Assembly: GCA_963816315.1 (NCBI GenBank)
Contig: CAWFJZ010000048.1
Span: 248,001-312,000 of the forward strand
Direction: 5' to 3'
DNA: 64,000 bases
DNA from: CADEEN01 sp963816315
GTDB lineage: Bacteria > Pseudomonadota > Gammaproteobacteria > Burkholderiales > Burkholderiaceae_C
Below are positions 1-9,634 of the stretch, one piece after another (positions within the stretch are counted from its first letter, which is position 1; the number at the start of each line of letters is the position of its first letter). The notes beneath the pieces were generated by a model. That model saw only the letters and a program-made list of their open reading frames with translations. It was not told the DNA's origin and ran no database searches. The position numbers and the translations under genes were made by a program.

Positions 1-2
1 TG

Positions 3-266
3 TTCGCGCTGTCGGTGATCGGCATCTTCATGAACCGGCGCAACCTGATCGTGCTGCTGATGGCCATCGAGCTGATGCTGCTGGCGGTCAACATGAACTT
101 CATCGCCTTCTCGCATTACCTCGGCGACATGGCCGGGCAGGTCTTCGTGTTCTTCATTCTCACGGTGGCCGCGGCCGAGTCGGCGATCGGGCTGGCGATC
201 CTCGTCGTGCTGTTCCGCAACCGCGCGACGATCAACGTGCAGGACATGGACACGCTGAAGGGCTGA
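3..266 (+). CDS. nuoK: NADH-quinone oxidoreductase subunit K (5' partial)
   Basis: This is the end of a membrane subunit of complex I; the first dozen or so residues lie outside the window. The 87 visible residues contain the second and third transmembrane helices. Each carries the buried glutamate expected of the family (AIELMLL and AAAESAIGL), which belong to the chain of charged residues used in proton pumping. The frame is open from base 3, and an internal GTG at base 15 is not a credible start because the family is about 100 residues long. It is followed after 7 bases by nuoL, as in the usual nuo operon order. Identification is firm. Confidence 0.95.
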   Translation, partial: FALSVIGIFMNRRNLIVLLMAIELMLLAVNMNFIAFSHYLGDMAGQVFVFFILTVAAAESAIGLAILVVLFRNRATINVQDMDTLKG

Positions 267-273
267 GCATGGC

Positions 274-2289
274 ATGTCCCAGAACCTCCTGCTCACCGTC
301 GCCCTGGCGCCGCTCGTCGGCGCCATCGTCGCCGGCTTCTTCGGCAAGACGATCGGCCGCCGCGGCTCGCACATCGTCACCATCCTCGGCGTCTTCATCT
401 CGCTGATCTGCTCGGCCGTCGTGCTGAAGGACGTGATCGCCGGCGCGCGCTTCAACGCCACCGTCTATGAGTGGATGGTGCTCGGCAACCTGAAGATGGA
501 AGTCGGCTTCCTCGTCGATGGCCTGACGGCGATGATGATGGTCGTCGTCACCTTCGTCAGCCTGATGGTGCACATCTACACCATCGGCTACATGGAAGAA
601 GACGACGGCTACCAGCGCTTCTTCGCCTACATCTCGCTGTTCACGTTCAGCATGTTGATGCTCGTCATGAGCAACAACTTCCTGCAGCTGTTCTTCGGCT
701 GGGAGGCGGTGGGCCTCGTCAGCTATCTGCTGATCGGCTTCTGGTACACGCGGCCGACGGCGATCTTCGCCAACATGAAGGCCTTTCTCGTCAACCGCGT
801 CGGCGACTTCGGCTTCATCCTCGGCATCGGCTTGCTGGTGGCGTATGCCGGCTCGCTGAACTATGCCGAGGTCTTCGCCAAAGGCAACGAACTGGCGGCG
901 CTCAAGTTCCCCGGCACCGACTGGATGCTGATCACCGTGGCCTGCATCTGCCTGTTCATCGGCGCGATGGGCAAGAGCGCGCAGTTTCCGCTGCACGTCT
1001 GGCTGCCCGACTCGATGGAAGGCCCGACGCCGATCTCGGCGCTGATCCACGCCGCGACGATGGTCACGGCCGGCATCTTCATGGTGGCGCGCATGTCGCC
1101 GCTGTTCGAGCTCTCCGACACCGCGCTGTCGTTCGTGCTCATCATCGGCTCGATCACCGCGCTGTTCATGGGCTTTCTGGGCATCATCCAGAACGACATC
1201 AAGCGCGTCGTCGCGTATTCGACGCTGTCGCAGCTCGGCTACATGACGGTCGCACTCGGCGTCTCGGCGTACTCGGTCGGCGTCTTCCACCTGATGACGC
1301 ACGCCTTCTTCAAGGCGCTGCTGTTCCTCGCGGCCGGCAGCGTGATCATCGGCCTGCACCATGACCAGGACATCCGCAACATGGGCGGCCTGCGCAAGTA
1401 CATGCCGATCACCTGGATCACGTCGCTCGTCGGCTCGCTGGCGCTGATCGGCACGCCGCTGTTCTCCGGCTTCTACAGCAAGGATTCGATCATCGAGGCG
1501 GTGCATGCGAGCCCTCTGTACGGCTCGGGGTTTGCGTTGTTCGCCGTCACGGCCGGCGTGTTCGTGACCGCGTTCTACTCGTTCCGCATGTACTTCCTCG
1601 TCTTCCACGGCAAGGAGCGCTTTCACCACAAGCCGTTCCCTGGCGAGCACGATCACCATGATGACCATGCGGAGCACCACGATCCGCACGAGTCGCCCTG
1701 GGTGGTGACGGCGCCATTGATCCTGCTCGCGCTGCCGTCGGTCTTCATCGGCTACTGGACCATCGGCCCGATGCTGCACGGCGAGTTCTTCAAGGACTCG
1801 ATCATCGTCAACGCCGCGGCGCACCCGGCGATGGAAGAACTCGGCAAGGAGTTCCACGGTGCGCTGGCGATGGCGCTGCACTCGGTGACCTCGCTGCCGT
1901 TGTGGCTGGCCGTGGCGGGCGTCGCTCTGGCCTGGTTCTTCTATTTGAAGCAACCATCGATCCCGGCGGCTATCAAGAAGCGCTTCGAGTGGATCTACAC
2001 GCTGCTCGACAACAAGTACTACATGGACTGGTTCAACGAGCATGTGCTGTCGGCCGGCGCGCGCCTGCTCGGCAATGGCCTGTGGAAGGGCGGCGACGTG
2101 GCGCTGATCGATGGTGTGCTCATCAACGGCTCGGCGCGCGCCGTCGGCGCCATCGCGCAACTGACGCGGCTGTTCCAGACCGGCCACCTGTACTTCTACG
2201 CGCTGGTCATGCTGCTCGGCATCTTCGGCCTGATGACCTGGCAGCTCTGGCCGCAGTTGAAGCAGTTGCGATCGCTGTTCGGTTTGTGA
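274..2289 (+). CDS. nuoL: NADH-quinone oxidoreductase subunit L
   Basis: This is the distal antiporter-like, proton-pumping subunit of complex I (671 residues, against about 613 in E. coli). The family motifs FFGWEAVGLVSYLL (pump glutamate) and GKSAQFPLHVWLPDSMEG (pump lysine) are present. The C-terminal part can form the long lateral helix and final transmembrane segment. A histidine- and aspartate-rich stretch at about residues 449-472 sits in a loop between membrane helices and accounts for part of the extra length. ATG at 274 was chosen; another ATG lies 5 bases upstream but is out of frame. nuoK precedes and nuoM follows, so it is co-transcribed. Confidence 0.97.
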   Translation: MSQNLLLTVALAPLVGAIVAGFFGKTIGRRGSHIVTILGVFISLICSAVVLKDVIAGARFNATVYEWMVLGNLKMEVGFLVDGLTAMMMVVVTFVSLMVHIYTIGYMEEDDGYQRFFAYISLFTFSMLMLVMSNNFLQLFFGWEAVGLVSYLLIGFWYTRPTAIFANMKAFLVNRVGDFGFILGIGLLVAYAGSLNYAEVFAKGNELAALKFPGTDWMLITVACICLFIGAMGKSAQFPLHVWLPDSMEGPTPISALIHAATMVTAGIFMVARMSPLFELSDTALSFVLIIGSITALFMGFLGIIQNDIKRVVAYSTLSQLGYMTVALGVSAYSVGVFHLMTHAFFKALLFLAAGSVIIGLHHDQDIRNMGGLRKYMPITWITSLVGSLALIGTPLFSGFYSKDSIIEAVHASPLYGSGFALFAVTAGVFVTAFYSFRMYFLVFHGKERFHHKPFPGEHDHHDDHAEHHDPHESPWVVTAPLILLALPSVFIGYWTIGPMLHGEFFKDSIIVNAAAHPAMEELGKEFHGALAMALHSVTSLPLWLAVAGVALAWFFYLKQPSIPAAIKKRFEWIYTLLDNKYYMDWFNEHVLSAGARLLGNGLWKGGDVALIDGVLINGSARAVGAIAQLTRLFQTGHLYFYALVMLLGIFGLMTWQLWPQLKQLRSLFGL

Positions 2290-2324
2290 GCACGAGACCA
2301 AGAACAAGAAGAGGAACCGACTGA

Positions 2325-3797
2325 ATGGGACTGCTGAGCGTTTCGATCTGGCTGCCGATCCTGGCCGGCGTCGTGCTGCTCGCCACCGGCCGCGACGACA
2401 ACTCACACGCCGTGCGCTGGCTGGCGTTGGCCGCAGCCGTTGCCAGCTTCCTCGTCACGCTGCCGCTCGTCGGCGGGTTCGACAAGGCCAGCGCGGCGAT
2501 GCAGTTCCAGGAGAGCCTGCCCTGGATCGAGCGCTTCAACATCAACTACCACCTCGGCGTCGATGGCATCTCGGTCTGGTTCATCCTGTTGACGGCCTTC
2601 ATCACCATCATCGTCATCATCGCGGCGTGGGACGTCATCACCGAGCGCGTGCACCAGTACATGGGCGCATTCCTGATCCTGTCGGGGCTGATGGTCGGCG
2701 TCTTCGCGGCGCTCGACGGCCTCTTGTTCTACGTCTTCTTCGAAGCCACGCTGATCCCGATGTACATCATCATCGGCATGTGGGGCGGGCCGCGGCGTGT
2801 CTATGCGGCCTTCAAGTTCTTCCTCTACACGCTGCTCGGCTCGCTGCTGATGCTGGTGGCGCTGATCTACCTCTACTACAAGAGCGGCGGCAGCTTCGAG
2901 ATCCTCGACTGGCACAAGCTGCCGCTGCCGCTGTCCGCGCAGAGCCTCTTGTTCTTCGCCTTCTTCGCCGCGTTCTCGGTCAAGGTGCCGATGTGGCCGG
3001 TGCACACCTGGCTGCCGGACGCGCACGTCGAAGCGCCGACAGGAGGCTCGGTCGTGCTGGCCGCGATCATGTTGAAGCTCGGCGCCTACGGCTTCCTGCG
3101 CTTCTCGCTGCCGATCGCGCCCGATGCGTCGCGCGAGTGGGACTGGCTGATCATCGCGCTGTCGCTGATCGCCGTGCTCTACATCGGCCTGGTCGCGCTG
3201 GTGCAGCAGGACATGAAGAAGCTCGTTGCGTATTCCTCCATCGCGCACATGGGCTTCGTCACGCTCGGTTTTTTCATCTTCAGCGAGCTCGGGATTTCCG
3301 GCGGCATCGTGCAGATGATCAGCCACGGCTTCATCTCCGGCGCGATGTTCCTCTGCATCGGCGTTCTGTACGACCGTGTGCACAGCCGCGACATCGCGTC
3401 CTACGGCGGCGTCGTCAACACGATGCCGACGTTCACTGCCTTTGCCGTCTTCTTCGCCATGGCCAACTGCGGCCTGCCCGGCACGAGCGGTTTCGTCGGC
3501 GAGTGGATGGTGATCCTCGGCACGGTGAAGTTCAACTTCTGGCTCGGCCTGCTGGCGGCGACGACGCTCGTCTTCGGCGCCGCCTACACGCTGTGGATGG
3601 TCAAGCGCGTCTATTTCGGCGACGTCGCCAATGCCGACGTGAAGGCGCTGGCCGACATCGACAGCCGCGAGTTCACGATGCTGGCGCTGCTCGCCGCCGC
3701 CGTGTTGTGGATGGGCGTGTACCCGAAGCCCTTCACCGACGTGATGCACAAGAGCGTCACGCAATTGATCGAGCACGTGGGTCAATCAAAACTATGA
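2325..3797 (+). CDS. nuoM: NADH-quinone oxidoreductase subunit M
   Basis: This is the second antiporter-like subunit of complex I (490 residues, a normal length). The conserved glutamate of helix 5 lies in FEATLIPMYIIIG near residue 140. The pump lysine lies in FSVKVPMWPVHTWLPDAHVE near residue 225. About 14 hydrophobic helices span the protein. A purine-rich stretch (AAGAAGAGGAA) ahead of the ATG gives a ribosome-binding site. Its stop overlaps the start of nuoN (ATGA), which implies translational coupling. Confidence 0.97.
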   Translation: MGLLSVSIWLPILAGVVLLATGRDDNSHAVRWLALAAAVASFLVTLPLVGGFDKASAAMQFQESLPWIERFNINYHLGVDGISVWFILLTAFITIIVIIAAWDVITERVHQYMGAFLILSGLMVGVFAALDGLLFYVFFEATLIPMYIIIGMWGGPRRVYAAFKFFLYTLLGSLLMLVALIYLYYKSGGSFEILDWHKLPLPLSAQSLLFFAFFAAFSVKVPMWPVHTWLPDAHVEAPTGGSVVLAAIMLKLGAYGFLRFSLPIAPDASREWDWLIIALSLIAVLYIGLVALVQQDMKKLVAYSSIAHMGFVTLGFFIFSELGISGGIVQMISHGFISGAMFLCIGVLYDRVHSRDIASYGGVVNTMPTFTAFAVFFAMANCGLPGTSGFVGEWMVILGTVKFNFWLGLLAATTLVFGAAYTLWMVKRVYFGDVANADVKALADIDSREFTMLALLAAAVLWMGVYPKPFTDVMHKSVTQLIEHVGQSKL

Positions 3798-5272
3798 ACT
3801 GGGCCGCCGTCACCCCCGAGATCGTCCTGCTGACGATGGCCTGCGTGATCGCGCTGGTCGATCTCTTCGTCACTGACGAACAACGCGCCCCGACCTTCTG
3901 GCTGACGCAAGCCTCGCTGGCTGCCGTGGCGCTGCTGCACCTGCTGCGCCTGGACAGTGCACAGTCGGTGTATGCGATGCAGGGCATGGTCGTGTCCGAT
4001 CCGCTCGGCCACCTGCTGGCCTTGTTCGCCACCATCGCGGTGATGATCACCATCGGCTATGCACGTGCCTACATCGGCGCGCGCGAGATGTTGAAGGGCG
4101 AGTTCTTCACGCTGTCGATGTTCTCGCTGCTCGGCGTGTGCGTGATGGTCTCGGCGAACAACTTCCTCGTCGTCTATCTCGGCCTGGAGCTGATGAGCCT
4201 GTCGCTGTACGCGCTGGTGGCGCTGCGGCGCGACCACGGCACCAGCACCGAAGCGGCGATGAAGTACTTCGTGCTCGGCGCTCTCGCCTCGGGCTTCCTG
4301 CTCTACGGCCTGTCGATGATGTACGGCGCCACCGGCAGCCTCGACATCCCGCGCGTCTTCGAAGTCATCGGCAGGGGCCAGGCCAACCAGAGCGTGCTCA
4401 CCTTCGGCCTGGTCTTCGTCGTTGCCGGCCTGGCGTTCAAGTTCGGCGCCGCGCCGTTTCACATGTGGGTGCCCAACGTCTATCACGGCGCGCCGACGGC
4501 GGTGACGCTGCTGATCGCCGGTGCGCCCAAGCTCGCTGCCTTCGGCATGACGATGCGCCTGCTCGTCGAAGGCATGCTGGGCCTGGCCATGGACTGGCAG
4601 CAGATGCTCTCGGTGCTGGCCATCCTGTCGCTGTTGATCGGCAACCTCGCTGCGATCGCGCAGACGAACCTGAAGCGCATGCTGGCGTATTCGGCGATCG
4701 CGCAGATCGGCTTCATGCTGCTGGCACTCACCGCCGGCGTCGTCAGCGGCAACACGCTGTCGGCCGGCAACGCCTACAGCTCGGCGCTGTTCTACATGGT
4801 GGTCTATGTGCTGACGACGCTGGGCACGTTCGGCCTCGTCATGCTGCTGGCACGCCGCGGCTTCGAGTGCGACGAGCTCTCCGACCTCGCCGGTCTGAAC
4901 CAGCGCAGCCCGTGGATGGCCGGCGTGATGGCGGTGTTCATGTTCTCGCTGGCCGGCATCCCGCCGACAGCGGGCTTCTACGCCAAGCTGTCGGTGCTGC
5001 AGGCGCTGATCACCACCAACAAGCCGCATCACCTGTGGCTGGCGATCTTCGCGGTGCTGATCTCGCTCGTCGGCGCGTACTACTACCTGCGCATCGTCAA
5101 GCTGATGTACTTCGACGAACCGACGGGCGACGCGGCGGCGCCTTCGGACGAGAGCGGCGGCGCCAACGCCTTGCTGGCCGTCAACGGCGCTGCGGTGCTG
5201 CTGCTGGGCATTTTGCCGGGCGGCCTGATGGCGCTGTGCAGCATGGCGATCCTGCGCGCGTTGGCGACGTGA
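3794..5272 (+). CDS. nuoN: NADH-quinone oxidoreductase subunit N
   Basis: This is the third antiporter-like subunit of complex I (492 residues). Conserved signatures are GLELMSLSLYALVAL (glutamate) and KFGAAPFHMWVPNVYHGAPT (lysine and proline-rich helix). The ATG overlaps the nuoM stop in an ATGA arrangement, so this start is preferred over the much longer open frame that extends upstream through nuoM. It closes the nuo operon. The next gene starts on a GTG that overlaps its stop codon. In several Burkholderiales a small DUF2818 gene sits between nuoN and the Nudix gene; it is absent here. Confidence 0.97.
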   Translation: MNWAAVTPEIVLLTMACVIALVDLFVTDEQRAPTFWLTQASLAAVALLHLLRLDSAQSVYAMQGMVVSDPLGHLLALFATIAVMITIGYARAYIGAREMLKGEFFTLSMFSLLGVCVMVSANNFLVVYLGLELMSLSLYALVALRRDHGTSTEAAMKYFVLGALASGFLLYGLSMMYGATGSLDIPRVFEVIGRGQANQSVLTFGLVFVVAGLAFKFGAAPFHMWVPNVYHGAPTAVTLLIAGAPKLAAFGMTMRLLVEGMLGLAMDWQQMLSVLAILSLLIGNLAAIAQTNLKRMLAYSAIAQIGFMLLALTAGVVSGNTLSAGNAYSSALFYMVVYVLTTLGTFGLVMLLARRGFECDELSDLAGLNQRSPWMAGVMAVFMFSLAGIPPTAGFYAKLSVLQALITTNKPHHLWLAIFAVLISLVGAYYYLRIVKLMYFDEPTGDAAAPSDESGGANALLAVNGAAVLLLGILPGGLMALCSMAILRALAT

Positions 5273-5856
5273 GCGACGACCCCAACGACGAGCATCTGCG
5301 CGAGCTGACCGTCATCAGCGAGCAAGTCTGGCAAGGCCGCTTCCTCGACGTGCGCCGCGACACGGTGGCGCTGCCCAACGGAGCCCACACGACACGCGAG
5401 TACATCGTGCACAACGGCGCGGTGATGGTCGTGCCGATCTTGGACGATGGCCGCCTGGTGATGGAGCGCCAGTTCCGCTACCCGCTGCGCCGCGTGATGC
5501 TCGAGTTTCCCGCCGGCAAAATCGACGGCGGCGAATCGCCTTTCGTTTGCGGCGTGCGCGAACTCGAAGAAGAAACCGGCTACCGCGCCCGCGAGTGGGC
5601 GCGCGCCGGCCTGCTGCACAACGCGATGGCCTACTCCGACGAAGGTATCGAGATCTGGTTCGCACGCGGCCTGACGCGCGGCGCTTCCAAGCTCGACGAC
5701 GAGGAGTTCCTGGAGATCGTCACCCACAGCGAAACCGAGATCGAAGCCCTGTGCGCCAGCGGCGGCATCACCGACGCCAAGACACTGATCGGCCTGCTGT
5801 GGCTGCAAAAGTACCGGGCCGGGTTGTGGCCGTTGACTTGGGTTGCGGCGCCTTGA
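5269..5856 (+). CDS. Nudix hydrolase, ADP-ribose pyrophosphatase type
   Basis: This is a 195-residue Nudix protein, most likely hydrolysing ADP-ribose or a related nucleoside diphosphate sugar to AMP and a sugar phosphate. A perfect Nudix box is visible at about residues 82-104: GKIDGGE followed seven residues later by RELEEETGY, matching GX5EX7REUXEEXGU. The GTG start overlaps the nuoN stop (GTGA), so the gene is probably translated from the end of the nuo transcript. Nudix genes occur here in many Burkholderiales nuo loci. The substrate is inferred from family resemblance only. Confidence 0.9.
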   Translation: MSDDPNDEHLRELTVISEQVWQGRFLDVRRDTVALPNGAHTTREYIVHNGAVMVVPILDDGRLVMERQFRYPLRRVMLEFPAGKIDGGESPFVCGVRELEEETGYRAREWARAGLLHNAMAYSDEGIEIWFARGLTRGASKLDDEEFLEIVTHSETEIEALCASGGITDAKTLIGLLWLQKYRAGLWPLTWVAAP

Positions 5857-5881
5857 ACGCCCGACCGCTAACATCGCGGTC

Positions 5882-6325
5882 ATGAAAGTCATCGACCTCC
5901 GCTGCCAAAGCGGCCACCGCTTCGAAGGCTGGTTCGCCGGCGACGACGACTTTCTCGACCAGAACGGCCGCGGCCTGATCGAATGCCCGCTGTGCGCCGA
6001 CAAGGTCATCGTGCGCCTGCCGAGCGCGCCACGCTTGAACCTCTCGGGCGCGCAGGAACCCGTCGCTGCCATGCCGCCCGTGCCCGCCGACGAAGCCGCG
6101 ACGAAGCAGGCCCGCTGGATGCAGGTCGTGCGCCACGTCATCGCCAACACCGAAGACGTCGGCGACCGCTTTGCCGACGAGGCGCGCCGCATCCACTACG
6201 GCGAAGCCGAAGAGCGCCCGATCCGCGGCAAGGCCAGCGCCGAAGAGCGCGAGGCGTTGCGCGAAGAAGGCATCGAAGTGCACCCGCTGCCGGTGCCGGC
6301 GGTGTTCAAGGACACCTTGCAGTAG
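5882..6325 (+). CDS. DUF1178 family protein
   Basis: A 147-residue protein of the uncharacterised DUF1178 family. The N terminus has the typical cysteine pattern (CQSGHRFEGWF and CPLCADKV), which looks like a small metal-binding knuckle. The C terminus is charged and helical, with the conserved GEAEERPIRGKA segment. The frame is open 13 codons further upstream, but the ATG at 5882 matches the family start. It follows the Nudix gene by 25 bases and is probably in the same transcript. Its function is unknown. Confidence 0.88.
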   Translation: MKVIDLRCQSGHRFEGWFAGDDDFLDQNGRGLIECPLCADKVIVRLPSAPRLNLSGAQEPVAAMPPVPADEAATKQARWMQVVRHVIANTEDVGDRFADEARRIHYGEAEERPIRGKASAEEREALREEGIEVHPLPVPAVFKDTLQ

Positions 6326-6403
6326 GTCAGCTTTCGGCCCGAAGGCGAAGTTCAGGGTCCGCAAAGAACCGTTCGGGCTGAGGTATCGAAGCCTTGCCTC
6401 GTC

Positions 6404-6477
6404 CCCGTTCGGGCTGAGCTTGTCGAAGCCTTCGGCGCGTGGCACGAAGGCTTCGACAAGCTCAGGGCGAACGGGGG
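6404..6477. repeat. Inverted repeat of the TGAGCTTGTCGAAG family
   Basis: Two arms of roughly 29 bases, CCGTTCGGGCTGAGCTTG... and its near complement ending CTCAGGGCGAACGG, are separated by a short spacer and can form a long hairpin. The element lies between the convergent DUF1178 and FAD-oxidase genes, so it may act as a bidirectional terminator. A further half copy begins near 6370. Related copies occur at 20.7-20.9 kb and 34.7 kb. This repeat family is widespread in Burkholderiales genomes. Confidence 0.8.
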
Positions 6478-6602
6478 TGGGCAGCCCGGCACCGGCCGGC
6501 CCCATGCCTTGCATTCAGCACACGACCGGCGAAGCACCGTATTTGCGGACGTTAGCAACGCCCGCAACGGGCCGCAAGCGGCTGCAGCCGGGCCGGCTCG
6601 CC

Positions 6603-8009
6603 CTACAGCACGCGACCGGGATTCATCAGCCCGCGCGGATCGAGCGCCTGTTTGACCGCCCGCATCAACGCCAGAGCTGTCGCATCCTTGTACTGCACCA
6701 GCTCGTCGCGCTTCAACACACCGATGCCGTGCTCGGCCGAGATCGAGCCTCCGTGCGCGGCTACGACGTCATAGACGATGTGGTTGATCTCGTGCTCGCG
6801 CTCGGCAAGGAACATGGCCGCATCGACGCCGACCGGCGCCTGCACGTTGTAGTGCAGGTTGCCGTCGCCGAGGTGGCCGAAGTTGACGAGGCGCACGCCG
6901 GCCACGGCCCGTTCCAGCGCGGCTTGCGTCATCTCGCAGAACGGCGGGATGCGCGACACCGGCAGCGCGATGTCGTGCTTGATGTTCAGCCCTTCTTCGG
7001 CCTGCGCCAGCGGGATCGACTCGCGCAAATGCCACATCGTGTGCGACTGCGCCATGCTCTCGGCAATCGCCGCGTCGCCGATCGTGCCGCGCTCGAGCGC
7101 CTGGCCGAGCAGGCCTTCGAAGCGCTCGCGGGCATGGGCCTCGCTCTCGTTGTCGGAGAGTTCGAGCAGCACCGTCCACGGTGCGGCGGGCAGCGGCTGG
7201 CGCAGTTGCGGCATGTGCCTGGCAACGAGCGACAACGAAAATTCATTCATCGCTTCGAAGCCGGTCAGGCCGGCGCCGAGCTGTTGTTGCGCCAGGCCGA
7301 GCAGCGTCACGCCATCGGCGAGCGTCGCGCACGACGCCATCGCCGTCATCGTCGCTGCCGGTTTGGCGTGCAGCGCCAGCGTGGCCGCGGTGATGACGCC
7401 GAGCGTGCCTTCGCTGCCGATGAACAGGTCGCGCAGGTCGTAGCCGGTGTTGTCCTTGCGCAGGCCCGACAGGCCATGCCAGACGTCGCCCGTGGCGGTC
7501 ACCACTTCGAGGCCGAGGCAGAGCGCGCGCGCATTGCCATAGCGCAGCACCTGCGTGCCGCCGGCATTGGTGGCCAGGTTGCCGCCGATCGTGCAGCTGC
7601 CTTCGGCGGCCAGCGACAGCGGGAACAGCAGGCCGGCGTCGTCGGCCGCTTGCTGCACGGCTTGCAGCACACAGCCGGCTTCGGCGACGAGCGTGAGATT
7701 GGCGCGGTCGAGTTCGCGGATGCTGTTCATGCGCGCGAGCGAGAGCAGCACCTGCGTGCCGCTTGCATCGGGCACGCCGCCGCCGACGAGGCCGGTGTTG
7801 CCGCCTTGCGGTACGAGCGCCGTGCCGTGCGCTGCGCACGCGCGCACGACGGCGGCGACTTCACTCGTGGTGCCCGGCCGCACGACAGCGAGCGCTGTGC
7901 CGCGCCAGCGTTTGCGCCAATCAAGTTCCCAGGCCGAGAGGTCGCCTTCGGTGAGCACCTGCGACGCGCCGACCGCTGCACGCAGCGCATCGAGCAAGCC
8001 CTTGCTCAT
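6603..8009 (-). CDS. FAD-linked oxidase, GlcD/D-2-hydroxyglutarate dehydrogenase type
   Basis: A 468-residue flavoprotein of the VAO/PCMH family that oxidises a D-2-hydroxy acid. D-lactate or D-2-hydroxyglutarate are the likeliest substrates. The N-terminal FAD domain shows PQGGNTGLVGGGVP near residue 66 and IGGNLATNAGG further on. The C-terminal domain has the metal and substrate motif NFGHLGDGNLHYN near residue 380 and EHGIGVLKRDEL near residue 423. The frame is open further upstream, but the ATG chosen overlaps the stop of the DUF2069 gene (ATGA) and fits the family length. The precise substrate cannot be read from sequence. Confidence 0.9.
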   Translation of the reverse strand: MSKGLLDALRAAVGASQVLTEGDLSAWELDWRKRWRGTALAVVRPGTTSEVAAVVRACAAHGTALVPQGGNTGLVGGGVPDASGTQVLLSLARMNSIRELDRANLTLVAEAGCVLQAVQQAADDAGLLFPLSLAAEGSCTIGGNLATNAGGTQVLRYGNARALCLGLEVVTATGDVWHGLSGLRKDNTGYDLRDLFIGSEGTLGVITAATLALHAKPAATMTAMASCATLADGVTLLGLAQQQLGAGLTGFEAMNEFSLSLVARHMPQLRQPLPAAPWTVLLELSDNESEAHARERFEGLLGQALERGTIGDAAIAESMAQSHTMWHLRESIPLAQAEEGLNIKHDIALPVSRIPPFCEMTQAALERAVAGVRLVNFGHLGDGNLHYNVQAPVGVDAAMFLAEREHEINHIVYDVVAAHGGSISAEHGIGVLKRDELVQYKDATALALMRAVKQALDPRGLMNPGRVL

Positions 8010-8377
8010 GCCTTCCTCAGCCGCCAGCGCACATGCGTCGAACAAGCCGCGAACAGCACCAGGCACAGCGCCACCTGAAGCCACGCCAGCGTCATCGCCA
8101 TGCCGCGCTCGGTGACGCCGCGCACCAGCCCTTCGGCCACGTACAGCCACACGAGCAGGCTCAGCCAGCGGTGCGTGTGCATGCGGAACTGCAAGATGCC
8201 GACGACGGCAAAGGCCAGTGGCAGCACTTTCAGCGCCCAGGTGCGGTTGCCGGTGGGGGCGAGCCACAACTCCCACGCCAGGCCGAGCGCGATCAGCGCC
8301 AGCAGGCTCATCAGCGCCACCGCACGCGTGCGCAGCAGCATGGCGTCGGGCGCGTTGGCAACGGTGGCAGTGTTCAT
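8006..8377 (-). CDS. DUF2069 membrane protein
   Basis: A 123-residue inner-membrane protein with four predicted helices, belonging to the uncharacterised DUF2069 family. Its stop overlaps the start of the FAD-linked oxidase gene, so the two are translationally coupled. Two further in-frame ATG codons at 8386 and 8389 could add three or four residues. It is divergent from the YihY gene, with only about 20 bases between starts. In related genomes it sits in the same block as YihY and the FAD oxidase. Its role is unknown. Confidence 0.85.
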   Translation of the reverse strand: MNTATVANAPDAMLLRTRAVALMSLLALIALGLAWELWLAPTGNRTWALKVLPLAFAVVGILQFRMHTHRWLSLLVWLYVAEGLVRGVTERGMAMTLAWLQVALCLVLFAACSTHVRWRLRKA

Positions 8378-8401
8378 CGCTGGCATCATAGGATGATGAC
8401 G

Positions 8402-9621
8402 ATGTCCCTCGAACTGTCCGAATGGCGCACTCGCATCAACGAGCTCGTCGAGACCCTTTCGCGCTGGCCGTGGCTCGACACGGCGAAGACGCTGCGCGAG
8501 CGTTTTCGCGAAGACCGGCTCGGCCTGACCGCGAGCAGCCTGACCTTCACGACGCTGATCGCCCTGGTGCCGCTGGTGACGGTGATGCTGGCGGTGTTCA
8601 GCGCCTTCCCGATGTTCGCGAGCTTTCAGACGGCGCTGGAGAAGTACTTTCTGCAAGCGCTGGTGCCCGATGGCATCGCCCGGCCGGTGCTGTCGGCGCT
8701 GACGCAGTTCGCGGCCAAGGCGGCGCGCTTGGGCGGCGTCGGGCTGGGCATTCTGGTCGTCACGGCGCTGGCGCTGATGCTGACGATCGACCGCGCGTTG
8801 AACGCCATCTGGCGTGTGCGCCGGCCGCGGCCGATCGCCCAGCGCGTGCTCGTCTATTGGGGCGGCCTGACGCTCGGGCCCTTGCTGCTCGGCATCAGTC
8901 TGTCGATGACGTCGTGGGTGCTGACGGCCAGCCAGGGCTTCGTCGGCGCTCTGCCCGGCGGCGTGGCGATGCTGCTCAACGTCGTCGAATTCGCCTTGCT
9001 GGCGCTGGGCATGGCTGCGCTCTATCACTACGTGCCGCACACGCACGTGCGCTGGCGCCATGCGTTGGCCGGCGGCGTCTTCGTGGCCATCGGCATCGAG
9101 GTCGCCAAACGCCTGCTCGCCTGGTACGTCGGCAGCATGCCGACCATCTCTGCCGTGTACGGCGCGTTTGCCGCGGTGCCGATCCTGCTGCTGTGGATCT
9201 ATGTCGGCTGGCTGATCGTGCTCTGGGGCGCGGTCATCGCCGCCTATGCGCCGAGTTTGTCGATGCGCATTGCGCGCATGCCGACGGCGCCCGGGCATCG
9301 CTTCGCCTTGGCGCTGGCTGTCATCGGCGCGCTGTCACGGGCCAAGAGCGGTACGCGCGCGGTCTGGCTTTGCATGATCTGGCTGCAACTCTCGGCACCG
9401 ACCCGTTGCAGGTCGAGCCCGTGGTCGATGCCCTGGCAGCGATGGATTGGGCGGCGCGCCTGGACGAAGAGGGCGGTCAGCGCCTGGTGATGCTGGTCGA
9501 TCCGGCAACGACACCGGCGCGTGTGCTCGTCCATGCGTTGCTGCTCGAATCGTCGGCTGCCACACGCGCCTTCCGCGAGCGCACGGGGTTGGAGCGGATG
9601 ATGCTCGCCGATTTGATCTGA
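8402..9621 (+). CDS. YihY/UPF0761 family membrane protein, frameshifted near the C-terminal domain
   Basis: An inner-membrane protein of the YihY (formerly RNase BN) family, with six hydrophobic helices in the first 300 residues and a cytoplasmic winged-helix-like C-terminal domain. Family motifs include LTFTTLIALVPLVTV and AVYGAFAAVPILLLWIY. The frame breaks near 9358-9362. Upstream it reads AKSGTRAV, and the conserved continuation GLALHDLAATLGTDPLQVEP is in the next frame. One missing G in GCGGTC restores a single 406-residue protein. AGGA 8 bases ahead supports the ATG at 8402. Unrepaired, the frame would end at 9490 with an unrelated tail. Confidence 0.85.
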
Positions 9622-9634
9622 ACGGGCGCTGCCG

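Noticed and set aside
232..2406. A 724-codon open frame on the minus strand opposite nuoL
   Set aside because: It is antisense to a clear NADH dehydrogenase gene, is composed mainly of R, Q, D, H and A residues, and reflects third-position GC bias.
6171..8078. A 635-codon plus-strand open frame covering the FAD-oxidase gene
   Set aside because: It is antisense to the FAD-linked oxidase, whose motifs are unambiguous, and also reads through the inverted repeat.
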